Origin: Dokdonella sp.
Lineage (GTDB): Bacteria; Pseudomonadota; Gammaproteobacteria; Xanthomonadales; Rhodanobacteraceae
DNA length: 64,000 nt
Reading direction: 5' to 3'
Assembly (NCBI RefSeq): GCF_017744955.1
Contig: NZ_JAGIAG010000001.1
Span: 248,001 to 312,000, forward strand
Shown here piece after piece: positions 9,424 through 16,750 of this stretch. The stretch's first letter is position 1. Every line of letters begins with the position of its first letter. Position numbers and translations under genes: made by a program. The notes below the pieces were generated by a model. That model worked only from the letters and a program-made list of their open reading frames with translations, did not search any database and was not told the origin of the DNA.

Positions 9424-9582
9424 CGCGCGCACCCTCCCGTCCGCCGGCGAAATCGGCTCGTCGACCGGCGCGGGCGGCTCGGTGCCGCCGCTTCTTCCTG
9501 CAACCTTGTCCAGCCTTGCATGACCGATCTCCGGCCGATCACGGCAGACGCGTGACGCTTCCTGCGCTCCCGCTGCGCGGCT

Positions 9583-10659
9583 TCAACCCGCCGCAGCGCC
9601 CTGTGCCGACTCCTCGTCCGGCTCGATCACGAACTGATGCAGATCCACGTGCGCGGTCGGCACCGGCTTGTAGTCCGGCCCGAACGCGACGTCGCCGAGC
9701 TTCCAGCCCGCCGGCGTCCACAATGCGCCCCAGAAGCGCCGGAACGCACCCCACTGCATCGCCACCAGGCCGCGTTCGTTGTCGACGTCGACCATCGGAT
9801 CGCCGACGCCGGTACGCCGCGGCGGCTCGCCGTACAGCGCGGTGCCGAACAGCACGTCCCAGATCGACAGTACCTGACCGTAGTTGCAGTCGTGCAGGCG
9901 CGGCCGCTCGGGATCGACGATCATGTGGTGCAGGCGGTGGAACTTCGGATCGACGAAGACCCGTTCCAGCACGCGACCGAAGCCGAAGCGCACGTTCGCG
10001 TGCGAGAAATTCTGCACCAGTTCGGCGATGAACAGCAGCAGGGCGAACTGGTCCGGCTCGATGCCGATGAACAGCGCCACCGTCGCCAGCACCATCGACT
10101 GCAGGAAACCGTCGACGTAGCTGCCGCGGTCGTTGGTCCAGCAGCTCATCTGGCGCTGGCTGTGATGCATGCTATGCAGCGCCCACCACCACGGGATCGC
10201 GTGCTGGGCGCGATGCATCCAGTAGTAGACCAGGTCGTAGATCAGGTAGTAGACGAAGAACAGCAGCAGCGGATGCTGCTGGAACCACGGCACCCAGTGC
10301 GAAAGGCCGGTGGCGATCTCGTCGCTGCCGGTCGCCACCGGCACGCCGCCGGCGAACCAGTTCGCCAGCGGCGTCAGCACCAGGTAGGCGAACAGCGGAT
10401 TCAGGCCGAGCAGCATCACCAGCGTGTAGGTGCGGTCGATGCGGGTGTGGCGGCGGTCGGCCCAGTGTTCGGCCGGCACCAGACTTTCGAGCGGACGGAA
10501 GAGCAGGCCGATCACCAGCACCTGCACGATCGCGATCAGCAAGGCCTCGGCGATCTCGCGCGGGTCGCCGGCGAGCTGGTGCAGATGGACGAAGTCGACG
10601 AACGGCGTGACCGCGTAGGCGTTCAACGCATCGACGGCGTGGGACCAGAGCTCCTGCAT
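9583..10659 (-). CDS. sterol desaturase/fatty acid hydroxylase family membrane protein
   Basis: 358 aa with several hydrophobic helices in the first half. The diiron histidine boxes of the family are present in order: HRAQH, HSMHHS and, after a FSHAN segment, HRLHH. Such enzymes hydroxylate or desaturate lipids at the membrane; the substrate (hopanoid, fatty acid, ether lipid) cannot be told from sequence. The tail after ~340 is acidic and variable. Confidence 0.88.
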   Translation of the reverse strand: MQELWSHAVDALNAYAVTPFVDFVHLHQLAGDPREIAEALLIAIVQVLVIGLLFRPLESLVPAEHWADRRHTRIDRTYTLVMLLGLNPLFAYLVLTPLANWFAGGVPVATGSDEIATGLSHWVPWFQQHPLLLFFVYYLIYDLVYYWMHRAQHAIPWWWALHSMHHSQRQMSCWTNDRGSYVDGFLQSMVLATVALFIGIEPDQFALLLFIAELVQNFSHANVRFGFGRVLERVFVDPKFHRLHHMIVDPERPRLHDCNYGQVLSIWDVLFGTALYGEPPRRTGVGDPMVDVDNERGLVAMQWGAFRRFWGALWTPAGWKLGDVAFGPDYKPVPTAHVDLHQFVIEPDEESAQGAAAG

Positions 10660-10755
10660 GCGGCGATTGTAGCGCTGCCATGGCGCGGCGCGGCGGGCGT
10701 CCGCGCGCGCGGTGCGGGCGTCACCGAACCGTCACGAACCGCGGCTGGCGCCGCT

Positions 10756-11136
10756 TCAGGCCGCCACCGGCGCGGGGGCGGGCGCCGGCCATTGCCTGAA
10801 CACCACGCAGACGTCGGTGGCGTCGCGCACGGCGAATTCGAGCGCGCCCCAGGGTTTCTTCGTCACGGTCGCGCTGTCCGGATGCAGCAGGTCCGGCCGG
10901 CGCGAGCGGATCTCCACGTGCAGCACGCCGATGGTGTCGGTCTCGATCGCGAACTCCGGCCGGTTCGCGACCGCCTGCCCGGCGCTTTCCACCAGGCAGG
11001 CCTTGGCGCCGTCGCGCTCGACCACCACCATGCCCTGGTCCTGGTGCAGAACCTGGAAGCCGAGGCCGTCGACGAAGAAGTCGAAGCCCTCGTCGAGGTG
11101 TTCGTAGAAGATCTTCGGAATCAGCTTCTGCAGCAT
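10756..11136 (-). CDS. VOC (glyoxalase/bleomycin resistance-like) protein
   Basis: 126 aa. The betaalphabetabetabeta pattern of the vicinal oxygen chelate fold starts at LIPKIFYEHLDEGFDFFVDGLGF and ends with the WGALEFAVRDATDVCVVFRQW strand. A clear AAGGAGG site 7-8 nt before ATG 11136 identifies the start. Metal-ligand assignment is uncertain, so no enzymatic activity is proposed. The C-terminal PAPAPAP tail is low complexity. Confidence 0.8.
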   Translation of the reverse strand: MLQKLIPKIFYEHLDEGFDFFVDGLGFQVLHQDQGMVVVERDGAKACLVESAGQAVANRPEFAIETDTIGVLHVEIRSRRPDLLHPDSATVTKKPWGALEFAVRDATDVCVVFRQWPAPAPAPVAA

Positions 11137-11268
11137 CGCCACGCCTCCTTCATGGCTCGCATCATCCGCGACGGAGCCGGGGCGAAGCTGCGTAAACGGT
11201 CGCAAATCCAAATCTCCATTCTTCACAGACGCTTCGCGAACGGGGCTCATGCGACGTCGAGCTGCGGT

Positions 11269-11781
11269 TCAGTCCGGCAGCGGGCCGATGAAGTCCGTTT
11301 TGCCGATCTCCACGCCGCTGTGGCGCAGGATCGCGTAGGCCATGCTGACGTGGAAGTAGAAATTCGGCTGCGCGAAGCCGAGCAGGTAATCCAGTCCGTT
11401 CAGGACCAGCTCGCGGCCGCGCACCGGCACCGTGACGTCGCGCTCATCGCTGCCTTCGAAGCGGGCCGCGTCCAGTGACTTCAGGTAGTCGATCGTCTTG
11501 GCGATGCGCGCCTGCAGCTGCTCGAAGGTCGACTCGTCGTCCTCGAACACCGGCCGCTCGGCCCCGGCCAGCCGGCCGCTGCCGTTCTTCGCGTGGTCGG
11601 TCGCGATCTGCACCTGCCGTGACAGCGGCAGCATGTCCGGATACAGGCGCGCGCCGATCAGTACCGTCGGCTCGATCTTCTTCGCGGCCGCGTGGATAGC
11701 GGCCTTGTCGAGGATGGTCGCGAGGTGGCTCAGGTTGCGGATGAAGACGGGGACCGAGGCCTGGTACATCGAGAGCGTCAT
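11269..11781 (-). CDS. DUF1993 family protein
   Basis: 170 aa, starting MTLSMYQASVPVFIRNLSHL, which matches the typical beginning of DUF1993 proteins, and continuing through LIGARLYPDMLPLSRQVQIA to FYFHVSMAYAILRHSGVEIG. Members resemble the DinB-like four-helix bundle and have no established function. ATG 11781 gives the family length; longer in-frame sequence upstream runs antisense through neighbouring genes and is spurious. Confidence 0.88.
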   Translation of the reverse strand: MTLSMYQASVPVFIRNLSHLATILDKAAIHAAAKKIEPTVLIGARLYPDMLPLSRQVQIATDHAKNGSGRLAGAERPVFEDDESTFEQLQARIAKTIDYLKSLDAARFEGSDERDVTVPVRGRELVLNGLDYLLGFAQPNFYFHVSMAYAILRHSGVEIGKTDFIGPLPD

Positions 11782-11853
11782 GGCGAATCCTGTGCTGGGT
11801 GGAGCGAGCGACGTTGAGGCCGTCGCGGGTCGTTGCAAGAGCCCGGTCGCTGC

Positions 11854-11859
11854 TACCCT
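11854..11859 (+). promoter_or_regulatory. candidate -10 box upstream of the YaiI/DUF188 gene
   Basis: TACCCT within GCTACCCT, 42 bp before the ATG; TTGCAA lies 15 nt upstream as a weak -35. Confidence 0.3.
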
Positions 11860-11901
11860 CGCCTGCCCCGTTCCGCCCGGCCGTCGACGGCCGCTGCCGC
11901 C

Positions 11902-12351
11902 ATGAAGATCTGGGTCGACGCCGACGCCTGCCCGAAGGTGATCAAGGAAATCCTCTATCGCGCCGCCGAACGCGTGCGCGTGCCGCTGGTCCTGGTCGCC
12001 AATCAGCCGCTGGCCGTGCCGCGATCGGAGCTCATCAGCAGCCGCAGCGTGGCGCAGGGCCTGGACGCCGCCGACCAGGCCATCGTCGACTGGGCCGAGC
12101 CGGGCGACCTGGCCGTGACCGCCGACATTCCGCTGGCCGCGCGCCTGGTCGAGAAGAACGTGCTCGCGATCAACCCGCGCGGCGAGCTGTACAGCCGCGA
12201 GAACGTGCGCCAGCTGCTGTCGATGCGCGACTTCATGGACGAGCTGCGCGGCAGCGGCGTGCAGACCGGCGGCCCGGCCGCCTTCCACGCCCGCGACCGG
12301 CAGGCGTTCGCCAACCAGCTCGACCGCCTGCTGGCGCGGCGTGCGCCTTAG
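11902..12351 (+). CDS. YaiI/YqxD family protein (DUF188)
   Basis: 149 aa. Begins [18 protein letters not shown], the hallmark of the DUF188 PIN-like family, and contains [27 protein letters not shown] with conserved acidic residues that suggest a metal-dependent nuclease fold. No biochemical role is established. ATG 11902 matches the family N-terminus exactly. Confidence 0.93.
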   Translation: MKIWVDADACPKVIKEILYRAAERVRVPLVLVANQPLAVPRSELISSRSVAQGLDAADQAIVDWAEPGDLAVTADIPLAARLVEKNVLAINPRGELYSRENVRQLLSMRDFMDELRGSGVQTGGPAAFHARDRQAFANQLDRLLARRAP

Positions 12352-12390
12352 CGCTTTCCCCGCCCCCAGGTCGCCGCGCTGGAAGAGCGT

Positions 12391-12475
12391 TTGACGCGGA
12401 TCAAGGCGCATGTACGCGGATAGAGCCAATTTAGTGTCTGCTCCATCCGCGTTTTTCCGCGTCGATCCGCGTCCC
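12391..12475. repeat. extragenic imperfect palindrome
   Basis: Arms GACGCGGATC (12393-12402) and GATCCGCGTC (12464-12473) are perfect complements, and an inner pair ACGCGGAT (12414-12421)/ATCCGCGT (12445-12452) aligns in register. The whole forms a long interrupted hairpin with an AT-richer centre. It resembles dispersed repetitive extragenic elements and lies between the YaiI and radical SAM genes. Confidence 0.6.
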
Positions 12476-12552
12476 GGCTTTCCTGGCCACGCGTGCGCCC
12501 GACGCCGATGCTTCGCAACTTCTGAGACGTCGCGGCGCATACTGGCGCGCAG

Positions 12553-13662
12553 ATGAAATCCGCCTCGTCCTCCTTCAGCCCCGACCGCATCGACGCGCCC
12601 GCGCGCATCAAGGGGCGCGGCGCGGCCTCGAATCCGGAAGGCCGCTTCGAATCGCTGGAGAAGACGCGCGAGGACGACGGCTGGCACCGCGAGGAAGCCG
12701 CTGCACCACGGCCGCCGACCCACGTCACCGAGGAACGCGCGCGCTCGATCATCAGCCGCAACGACTCGCCGGACATCCATTTCACGCAGTCGATCAACGC
12801 CTATCGCGGCTGCGAGCACGGCTGCGTCTATTGCTACGCGCGCCCGTCGCATTCCTACCTGAACCTGTCGCCCGGCATCGACTTCGAGACCAAGCTGTTC
12901 GCCAAGACCAACGCGGCCGAACTGCTGCGCAAGGAACTGGCCAAGCCCGGCTACGTCTGTTCGCCGATCAACCTCGGCGCGAACACCGACCCGTATCAAC
13001 CGATCGAGCGCCGCTACCGCATCACGCGCTCGGTGCTCGAAGTGCTGCACGAATGCCGCCATCCGTGCACCGTCATCACCAAGAACGCGCTGATCGAACG
13101 CGACCTCGACCTGCTCGTACCGATGGCGCAGGCCGGGCTCGTGCACGCCTTCGTGTCGGTGACCTCGCTCGACAACCGCCTGTCGAGCACGCTGGAGCCG
13201 CGCGCGAGCGCGCCGCATCGGCGCCTCGAAGCCGTCGCCGCGCTGAACGCGGCCGGCGTGCCCTGCGGCGTGATGGTCGCGCCGATCATTCCGATGGTGA
13301 CCGACCGCTGGATCGAGCAGATCCTCGAACGCGCCGCCGCCGGCGGCGCGCCGATCGCCGGCTACACCGTGCTGCGCCTGCCGTACGAGCTGAAGGACCT
13401 GTTCCGCGAATGGCTGGACCTGCACGTGCCGCAGCGCGCCGAGCACGTCATGAGCCTGATCCGCCAGATGCGCGGCGGGCGCGAGAACGATCCCAACTTC
13501 GGCTCGCGCATGCGCGGCGAGGGCGAGTTCGCCGAGTTGATCCGGCAGCGCTTCCAGCTCGCCTGCCGCAAGCACGGCATCGGTCGCGGGCGTGAAGTGC
13601 GGCTCGACACGAGCGCGTTCAAACCACCGCGTGCCGCGTCGCCGCAAGGCGAGCTGTTCTAG
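12553..13662 (+). CDS. PA0069 family radical SAM protein
   Basis: 369 aa. The radical SAM 4Fe-4S motif CEHGCVYC sits in YRGCEHGCVYCYARPSHSY, typical of the SplB-like PA0069 family, followed by SPINLGANTDPYQPIE and VMVAPIIPMVTD. Its reaction is unknown; the resemblance to spore photoproduct lyase suggests a nucleic acid or peptide substrate. The N-terminal ~60 residues are polar and variable. The stop overlaps the convergent doxX stop in a shared CTAG. Confidence 0.92.
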   Translation: MKSASSSFSPDRIDAPARIKGRGAASNPEGRFESLEKTREDDGWHREEAAAPRPPTHVTEERARSIISRNDSPDIHFTQSINAYRGCEHGCVYCYARPSHSYLNLSPGIDFETKLFAKTNAAELLRKELAKPGYVCSPINLGANTDPYQPIERRYRITRSVLEVLHECRHPCTVITKNALIERDLDLLVPMAQAGLVHAFVSVTSLDNRLSSTLEPRASAPHRRLEAVAALNAAGVPCGVMVAPIIPMVTDRWIEQILERAAAGGAPIAGYTVLRLPYELKDLFREWLDLHVPQRAEHVMSLIRQMRGGRENDPNFGSRMRGEGEFAELIRQRFQLACRKHGIGRGREVRLDTSAFKPPRAASPQGELF

Positions 13663-14138
13663 GTCTTCTCCATCCGCATCACCGGCGTCGCGATGCCGAG
13701 TCGGCGCGCCAGCCACGTGTCGAGACTGGCCTTGCCCGGCCCGGCGATCAGCAGCCAGAAGAAGATCAGGATGTAGACGAACTCGTCGAGCTCGACCAGT
13801 TCGTCGAAGCTGCTCACGTTCTTGATCACCACCAGCGCGATCGCGACGATCATGTTGACCGCCATCGCCGCCGCGGTGAGGCGCGTGAACAGGCCGAGCA
13901 TCAGCAGCAGGCCGCCGACGAAATCGGTGCCGGCCGACAGCGCCGCGCTGAGCGCCGGGAACGGAATGCCCCATTCGACGAAGCGTTCGGTGAAGCCGTC
14001 GAGGTGCTGCAGCTTGGCCCAGCCGGTTTCGAGCCAGAAGTAGCCGAAGAACAGGCGCAGGACCAGCGGGCCCAGCCAGTGGACGCGGGTCAGCGCGCGC
14101 AGGACGGCCTCGCAGCCGCGTGCGATCGTGTCGGACAT
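13659..14138 (-). CDS. DoxX family membrane protein of the bufferin locus
   Basis: 159 aa with four predicted membrane helices; LRLFFGYFWLETGWAKLQHLDGF and FVGGLLLMLGLFTRLTAAAMAVNM are typical of DoxX. It is divergent from bufA with 293 bp between the starts. In described bufferin and gold-induced (gig) clusters a DoxX protein (BufD/GigT) accompanies the precursor, MNIO and DUF2063 genes, so I read this as the fourth member of that system. Its role is unknown; an electron-transfer or membrane-redox function is conjecture. ATG 14138 starts MSDTIARG. Confidence 0.85.
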   Translation of the reverse strand: MSDTIARGCEAVLRALTRVHWLGPLVLRLFFGYFWLETGWAKLQHLDGFTERFVEWGIPFPALSAALSAGTDFVGGLLLMLGLFTRLTAAAMAVNMIVAIALVVIKNVSSFDELVELDEFVYILIFFWLLIAGPGKASLDTWLARRLGIATPVMRMEKT

Positions 14139-14189
14139 GGATGACTCCCGTAGCAGGAATGACGCGGGGAAAACCTGCCGATCGTCGCA

Positions 14190-14221
14190 ATCGCCGGCGG
14201 CCGGCGATCGCGGTTGCAACC
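14190..14221. promoter_or_regulatory. palindromes in the divergent doxX-bufA control region
   Basis: Two symmetric elements lie side by side. ATCGCCGG/CCGGCGAT (14190-14208) has 8-bp arms with a 3-nt centre, and GGTTGCAACC (14212-14221) is a perfect 10-bp palindrome. The latter presents GCAACC to both directions, which resembles the -35 half (GTAACC-like) of ECF sigma promoters that control bufferin genes elsewhere. Binding by a regulator or sigma factor is inference. Confidence 0.45.
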
Positions 14222-14260
14222 TATTCACGTTCGGCGTGTACAAAGACCCGGGCCGGCGGG

Positions 14261-14325
14261 GAGTCCTTTCACGACGGGCACGCACGGCTTCGCTGCGCTG
14301 CGGCAAGCGGAGCGTGAAAGGACTC
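14261..14325 (+). promoter_or_regulatory. leader inverted repeat upstream of bufA
   Basis: Perfect 13-bp arms GAGTCCTTTCACG (14261-14273) and CGTGAAAGGACTC (14313-14325) enclose 39 nt that can itself fold (GCTTCGC with GCGGCAAGC). It lies 107-171 bp before the bufA start. If transcribed it would form a strong structured 5' leader; it could also be a bipartite DNA site. No function can be assigned from sequence. Confidence 0.45.
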
Positions 14326-14431
14326 GCGCAGAATGCCGTTCCTCTGCCTGCCGGCCGACAGGCGCGATGCGCGACGGAACGGCGACTTCAGCGGTACACG
14401 ACAACCATTCGAACCCACTACGGAGTACGTC

Positions 14432-14710
14432 ATGGAAACCAACGTTTCGAAGCTGACCGGCATCGCCCTCGCCACCGCCGTCGCCGGCCTGTTCACCCTG
14501 GCCGTCGCCGCGCCGGCCCACGCCGCCGACGAAGCCAAGGTGAAGTGCGAGCATTCCTCGTCCTGCAAGGGCCACGGCGCCTGCGCGACGGCGAAGAACT
14601 CGTGCAAGGGCCAGAACGCGTGCAAGGGCGAGGGCTTCACGATGCAGAAGGACGACGCGGCCTGCAAAGCGGCGCAGGACGAAGCCAAGAAGGCCGAAGC
14701 CAAGAAGTAA
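14432..14710 (+). CDS. bufA: bufferin-type periplasmic metallophore precursor (BufA2-like)
   Basis: 92 aa. A signal peptide ends near APAHA|A (residue ~31), followed by a short Cys-rich peptide with cysteines at 39, 45, 51, 58, 64 and 78 in CxxxxxC-type spacing (KCEHSSSCKGHGACATAKNS then CKGQNACKGEGF) and a Lys/Glu/Ala-rich tail. This matches the BufA2 class of bufferins, RiPPs whose cysteines are turned into thiooxazole copper ligands by an MNIO enzyme before export to the periplasm. The downstream bufB and bufC support the call. CGGAG lies 6 nt before the ATG. Confidence 0.88.
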   Translation: METNVSKLTGIALATAVAGLFTLAVAAPAHAADEAKVKCEHSSSCKGHGACATAKNSCKGQNACKGEGFTMQKDDAACKAAQDEAKKAEAKK

Positions 14711-14723
14711 GACCCGTCGCGCT

Positions 14724-14750
14724 GCGTGACCCGCCGCCGGCGGGTCACGC
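14724..14750 (+). terminator. intra-operon hairpin between bufA and bufB
   Basis: GCGTGACCCGCC (14724-14735) and GGCGGGTCACGC (14739-14750) form a perfect 12-bp stem with a GCC loop, 13 nt after the bufA stop and 15 nt before the bufB start. There is no T-run. A partial terminator or mRNA-protecting hairpin giving more precursor than enzyme is the likely role. Confidence 0.6.
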
Positions 14751-14765
14751 GGTTCGCCCACCGCG

Positions 14766-15611
14766 ATGTCGAACTCCGATCCCCGCCATCCTCCGCTCGG
14801 CTACGGTCTCGGCCTGCGCGTGGAGCACTACGAGGAACTGCTCGGCGGCGATCCGGCCGTCGACTGGCTCGAGGCGCTGAGCGAGAACTACCTGGTTCCC
14901 GGCGGCCGCCCGCTCGACTACCTCGCGCGCCTGCGCGAACGCTGGCCGGTGGTTCTGCACGGCGTGTCGCTGTCGATCGGCAGCAGCGATCCGCTGAACC
15001 GCGACTACCTCGCGCAGCTGCGCCGGCTGGCCGAGACGGTCGAGCCGGCCTGGATGTCCGATCACTTGTGCTGGACCGGCGTCGACGGCAGCAATCTGCA
15101 CGACCTGATGCCGCTGCCCTACACCGAAGAAGCGATCGACCACGTCGCCGCGCGCGTGCGCGAAGTGCAGGACTTCCTCGGTCGCCGCATCCTGCTCGAG
15201 AACGTTTCCAGCTACGTCGCCTTCCATGCCTCGCAGCTGTCCGAATCGCAGTTCCTCGCCGAGATCGCGCGCCGCGCGGACTGCCTGATCCTGCTCGACG
15301 TCAACAATATCCACGTCAGCGCGCACAACCACGGCTTCGACGCGCGCGGCTATCTCGACGAGATTCCGTTCGAGCGCGTGCAGCAGTTCCATCTCGCCGG
15401 CCACGAGCACAACGGCGCGCTGATCGTCGACACGCACGACGCCGCGATCGTCGACCCGGTATGGGATCTGTACGCCGATGCCGTGCGTCGCTTCGGGCCG
15501 GTCTCGACGATGATCGAGCGCGACGACCGCATTCCGCCGCTGGCCGACCTGATCGCCGAACTCGACCGCGCCCGCGCGATCGCCGAGCCGATCCTGCGGG
15601 CCGCGGCATGA
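14766..15611 (+). CDS. bufB: MNIO-family (DUF692) bufferin-modifying iron oxygenase
   Basis: 281 aa. A TIM-barrel MNIO protein with the conserved metal-binding residues in order: LHGVSLS, SDHLCW, LLENVSSY, LLDVNNIHVSAHNHG, HLAGHEH and a late MIERDD. These enzymes use a multinuclear iron centre and O2 to oxidise cysteines of the precursor peptide to 5-thiooxazoles. The start is ATG 14766 (MSNSDPRHPPLGYGLGLR). Its stop overlaps the bufC start as ATGA, indicating translational coupling. No strong ribosome-binding site is seen, and the hairpin just upstream could influence initiation. Confidence 0.93.
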   Translation: MSNSDPRHPPLGYGLGLRVEHYEELLGGDPAVDWLEALSENYLVPGGRPLDYLARLRERWPVVLHGVSLSIGSSDPLNRDYLAQLRRLAETVEPAWMSDHLCWTGVDGSNLHDLMPLPYTEEAIDHVAARVREVQDFLGRRILLENVSSYVAFHASQLSESQFLAEIARRADCLILLDVNNIHVSAHNHGFDARGYLDEIPFERVQQFHLAGHEHNGALIVDTHDAAIVDPVWDLYADAVRRFGPVSTMIERDDRIPPLADLIAELDRARAIAEPILRAAA

Positions 15612-16396
15612 GCGCACTGGCCGAACTGCAGCGCGAACTGCAAGCGCACGTGCTCCGCGACGATCCGGCTGCGCTGCGCGCCGTGGTCGCGACGACGGGC
15701 GCCGATGCGACGCAGCGCCTCGGCATCTACGCGCATGCGTATCGCGCGCGCCTGCTGGAGGTGCTGCGCGGCGATTTTCCCGGCCTGCTCGCCCTCGCCG
15801 GCGAGGAGGATTTCGAGCGCCTCGCGCTCGCCTACGTCGCGGCGACGCCGTCGCCGCACTTCAACGTGCGCTGGTACGGCGACCGTCTCGCCGCGTTCGC
15901 GCGCGAACGAACGCCGTGGTCTGCGCGTGCGGAACTGGCCGAGATGGCCGAGCTGGAATGGAAGCTCGGCCTCGCCTTCGACGCGGCTGACGAGGCGAGC
16001 GTCGATTTTCCCACGCTCGCCGCGCTCGCGCCGACCGACTGGCCGGCCCTGCGCCTGCGCCCGCACGCCTCGCTGCAACGCGCGCTGTTCATGCGCAACG
16101 TCGATACGGTCCGCCGCGCCGTCGACCGCGAGGAAGCCGTGCCGGCACTGGAGACGTTCACCCCGCCGCAAGGCTGGGCCGCGTGGCGCAAGGACTCGAT
16201 CGTGCGCCACCGCCGCCTCGACGAGGACGAAGCCGCCGCGCTCGACGCGGTCGCGCAAGGCGCGACGTTCGCCGACCTGTGCGCGCACCTGTGCCGATGG
16301 CACGCGGCGGAAGATGTCGCCGCGCGCACGGCGACGCTGCTGCGTCGTTGGGTCGAGGACGGCTGGGTCGCGGCGTACGACTTCGCCGTCGGGTGA
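15608..16396 (+). CDS. bufC: DUF2063 partner protein of the MNIO enzyme
   Basis: 262 aa. Opens with the DUF2063 pattern LAELQRELQAHVL...RLGIYAHAYRARLLEVLRGDFPGLLALAGEEDF and contains HFNVRWYGDRLAAFA, both typical. In bufferin clusters this protein binds the leader/signal region of the precursor and delivers it to BufB. The ATG overlaps the bufB stop by four bases. The C-terminal ~90 residues (FADLCAHLCRWHAAEDVAAR) are a second helical module seen in many family members. Confidence 0.92.
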   Translation: MSALAELQRELQAHVLRDDPAALRAVVATTGADATQRLGIYAHAYRARLLEVLRGDFPGLLALAGEEDFERLALAYVAATPSPHFNVRWYGDRLAAFARERTPWSARAELAEMAELEWKLGLAFDAADEASVDFPTLAALAPTDWPALRLRPHASLQRALFMRNVDTVRRAVDREEAVPALETFTPPQGWAAWRKDSIVRHRRLDEDEAAALDAVAQGATFADLCAHLCRWHAAEDVAARTATLLRRWVEDGWVAAYDFAVG

Positions 16397-16428
16397 GTCC
16401 GCGAAGCGTCCGAGGCTCGAAGCAGGGT

Positions 16429-16703
16429 TCTCTCGCAGAGGCGCAGAGAGCGCGGAGAACAGGAAAAACGAACTGCGCGCGCATTGAAGAATTTCGAGCG
16501 CCGTCATCCGCGCGTACGCGGCAAGCGCTTTCTTCAGCGATCGTAGGGCTGGTCGTCCACCTGGTCCTCGATCTGACCCACAGCTACATCAAAAGGGTCC
16601 GCGCGTTCACGGGGATGACCCCATTGCCGACCGTGCAGAGGGGCTAAATTCTTCTGAGCGCTTTCTTCGCCTTTCTCCGCGCCCCCTGCGCCTCTGCGAG
16701 AGA
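16429..16703. repeat. MITE-like element with imperfect terminal inverted repeats
   Basis: The ends are inverted copies of one sequence: TCTCTCGCAGAGGCGCAG (16429-16446) and its complement at 16686-16703. The similarity continues inward through GCGCGGAGAA to GAAGAATTT (16486-16494) and AAATTCTTC (16646-16654). About 150 bp of unique DNA lies between. It fills most of the 354-bp gap between bufC and lpxO. A minus-strand frame in the middle (ending near 16534) has no recognisable domain. No target-site duplication is obvious. Confidence 0.6.
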
Positions 16704-16750
16704 AAGCTTTCTTATGCAAACTCGAGACTCTGCCTCGAGCGGAAGCGCGC

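Noticed and set aside
16534..16719. 61-codon minus-strand frame inside the MITE-like element
   Set aside because: Its first half translates the repeat end itself and the rest (PFDVAVGQIEDQVDDQPYDR) matches no family I know; not supported as a gene.
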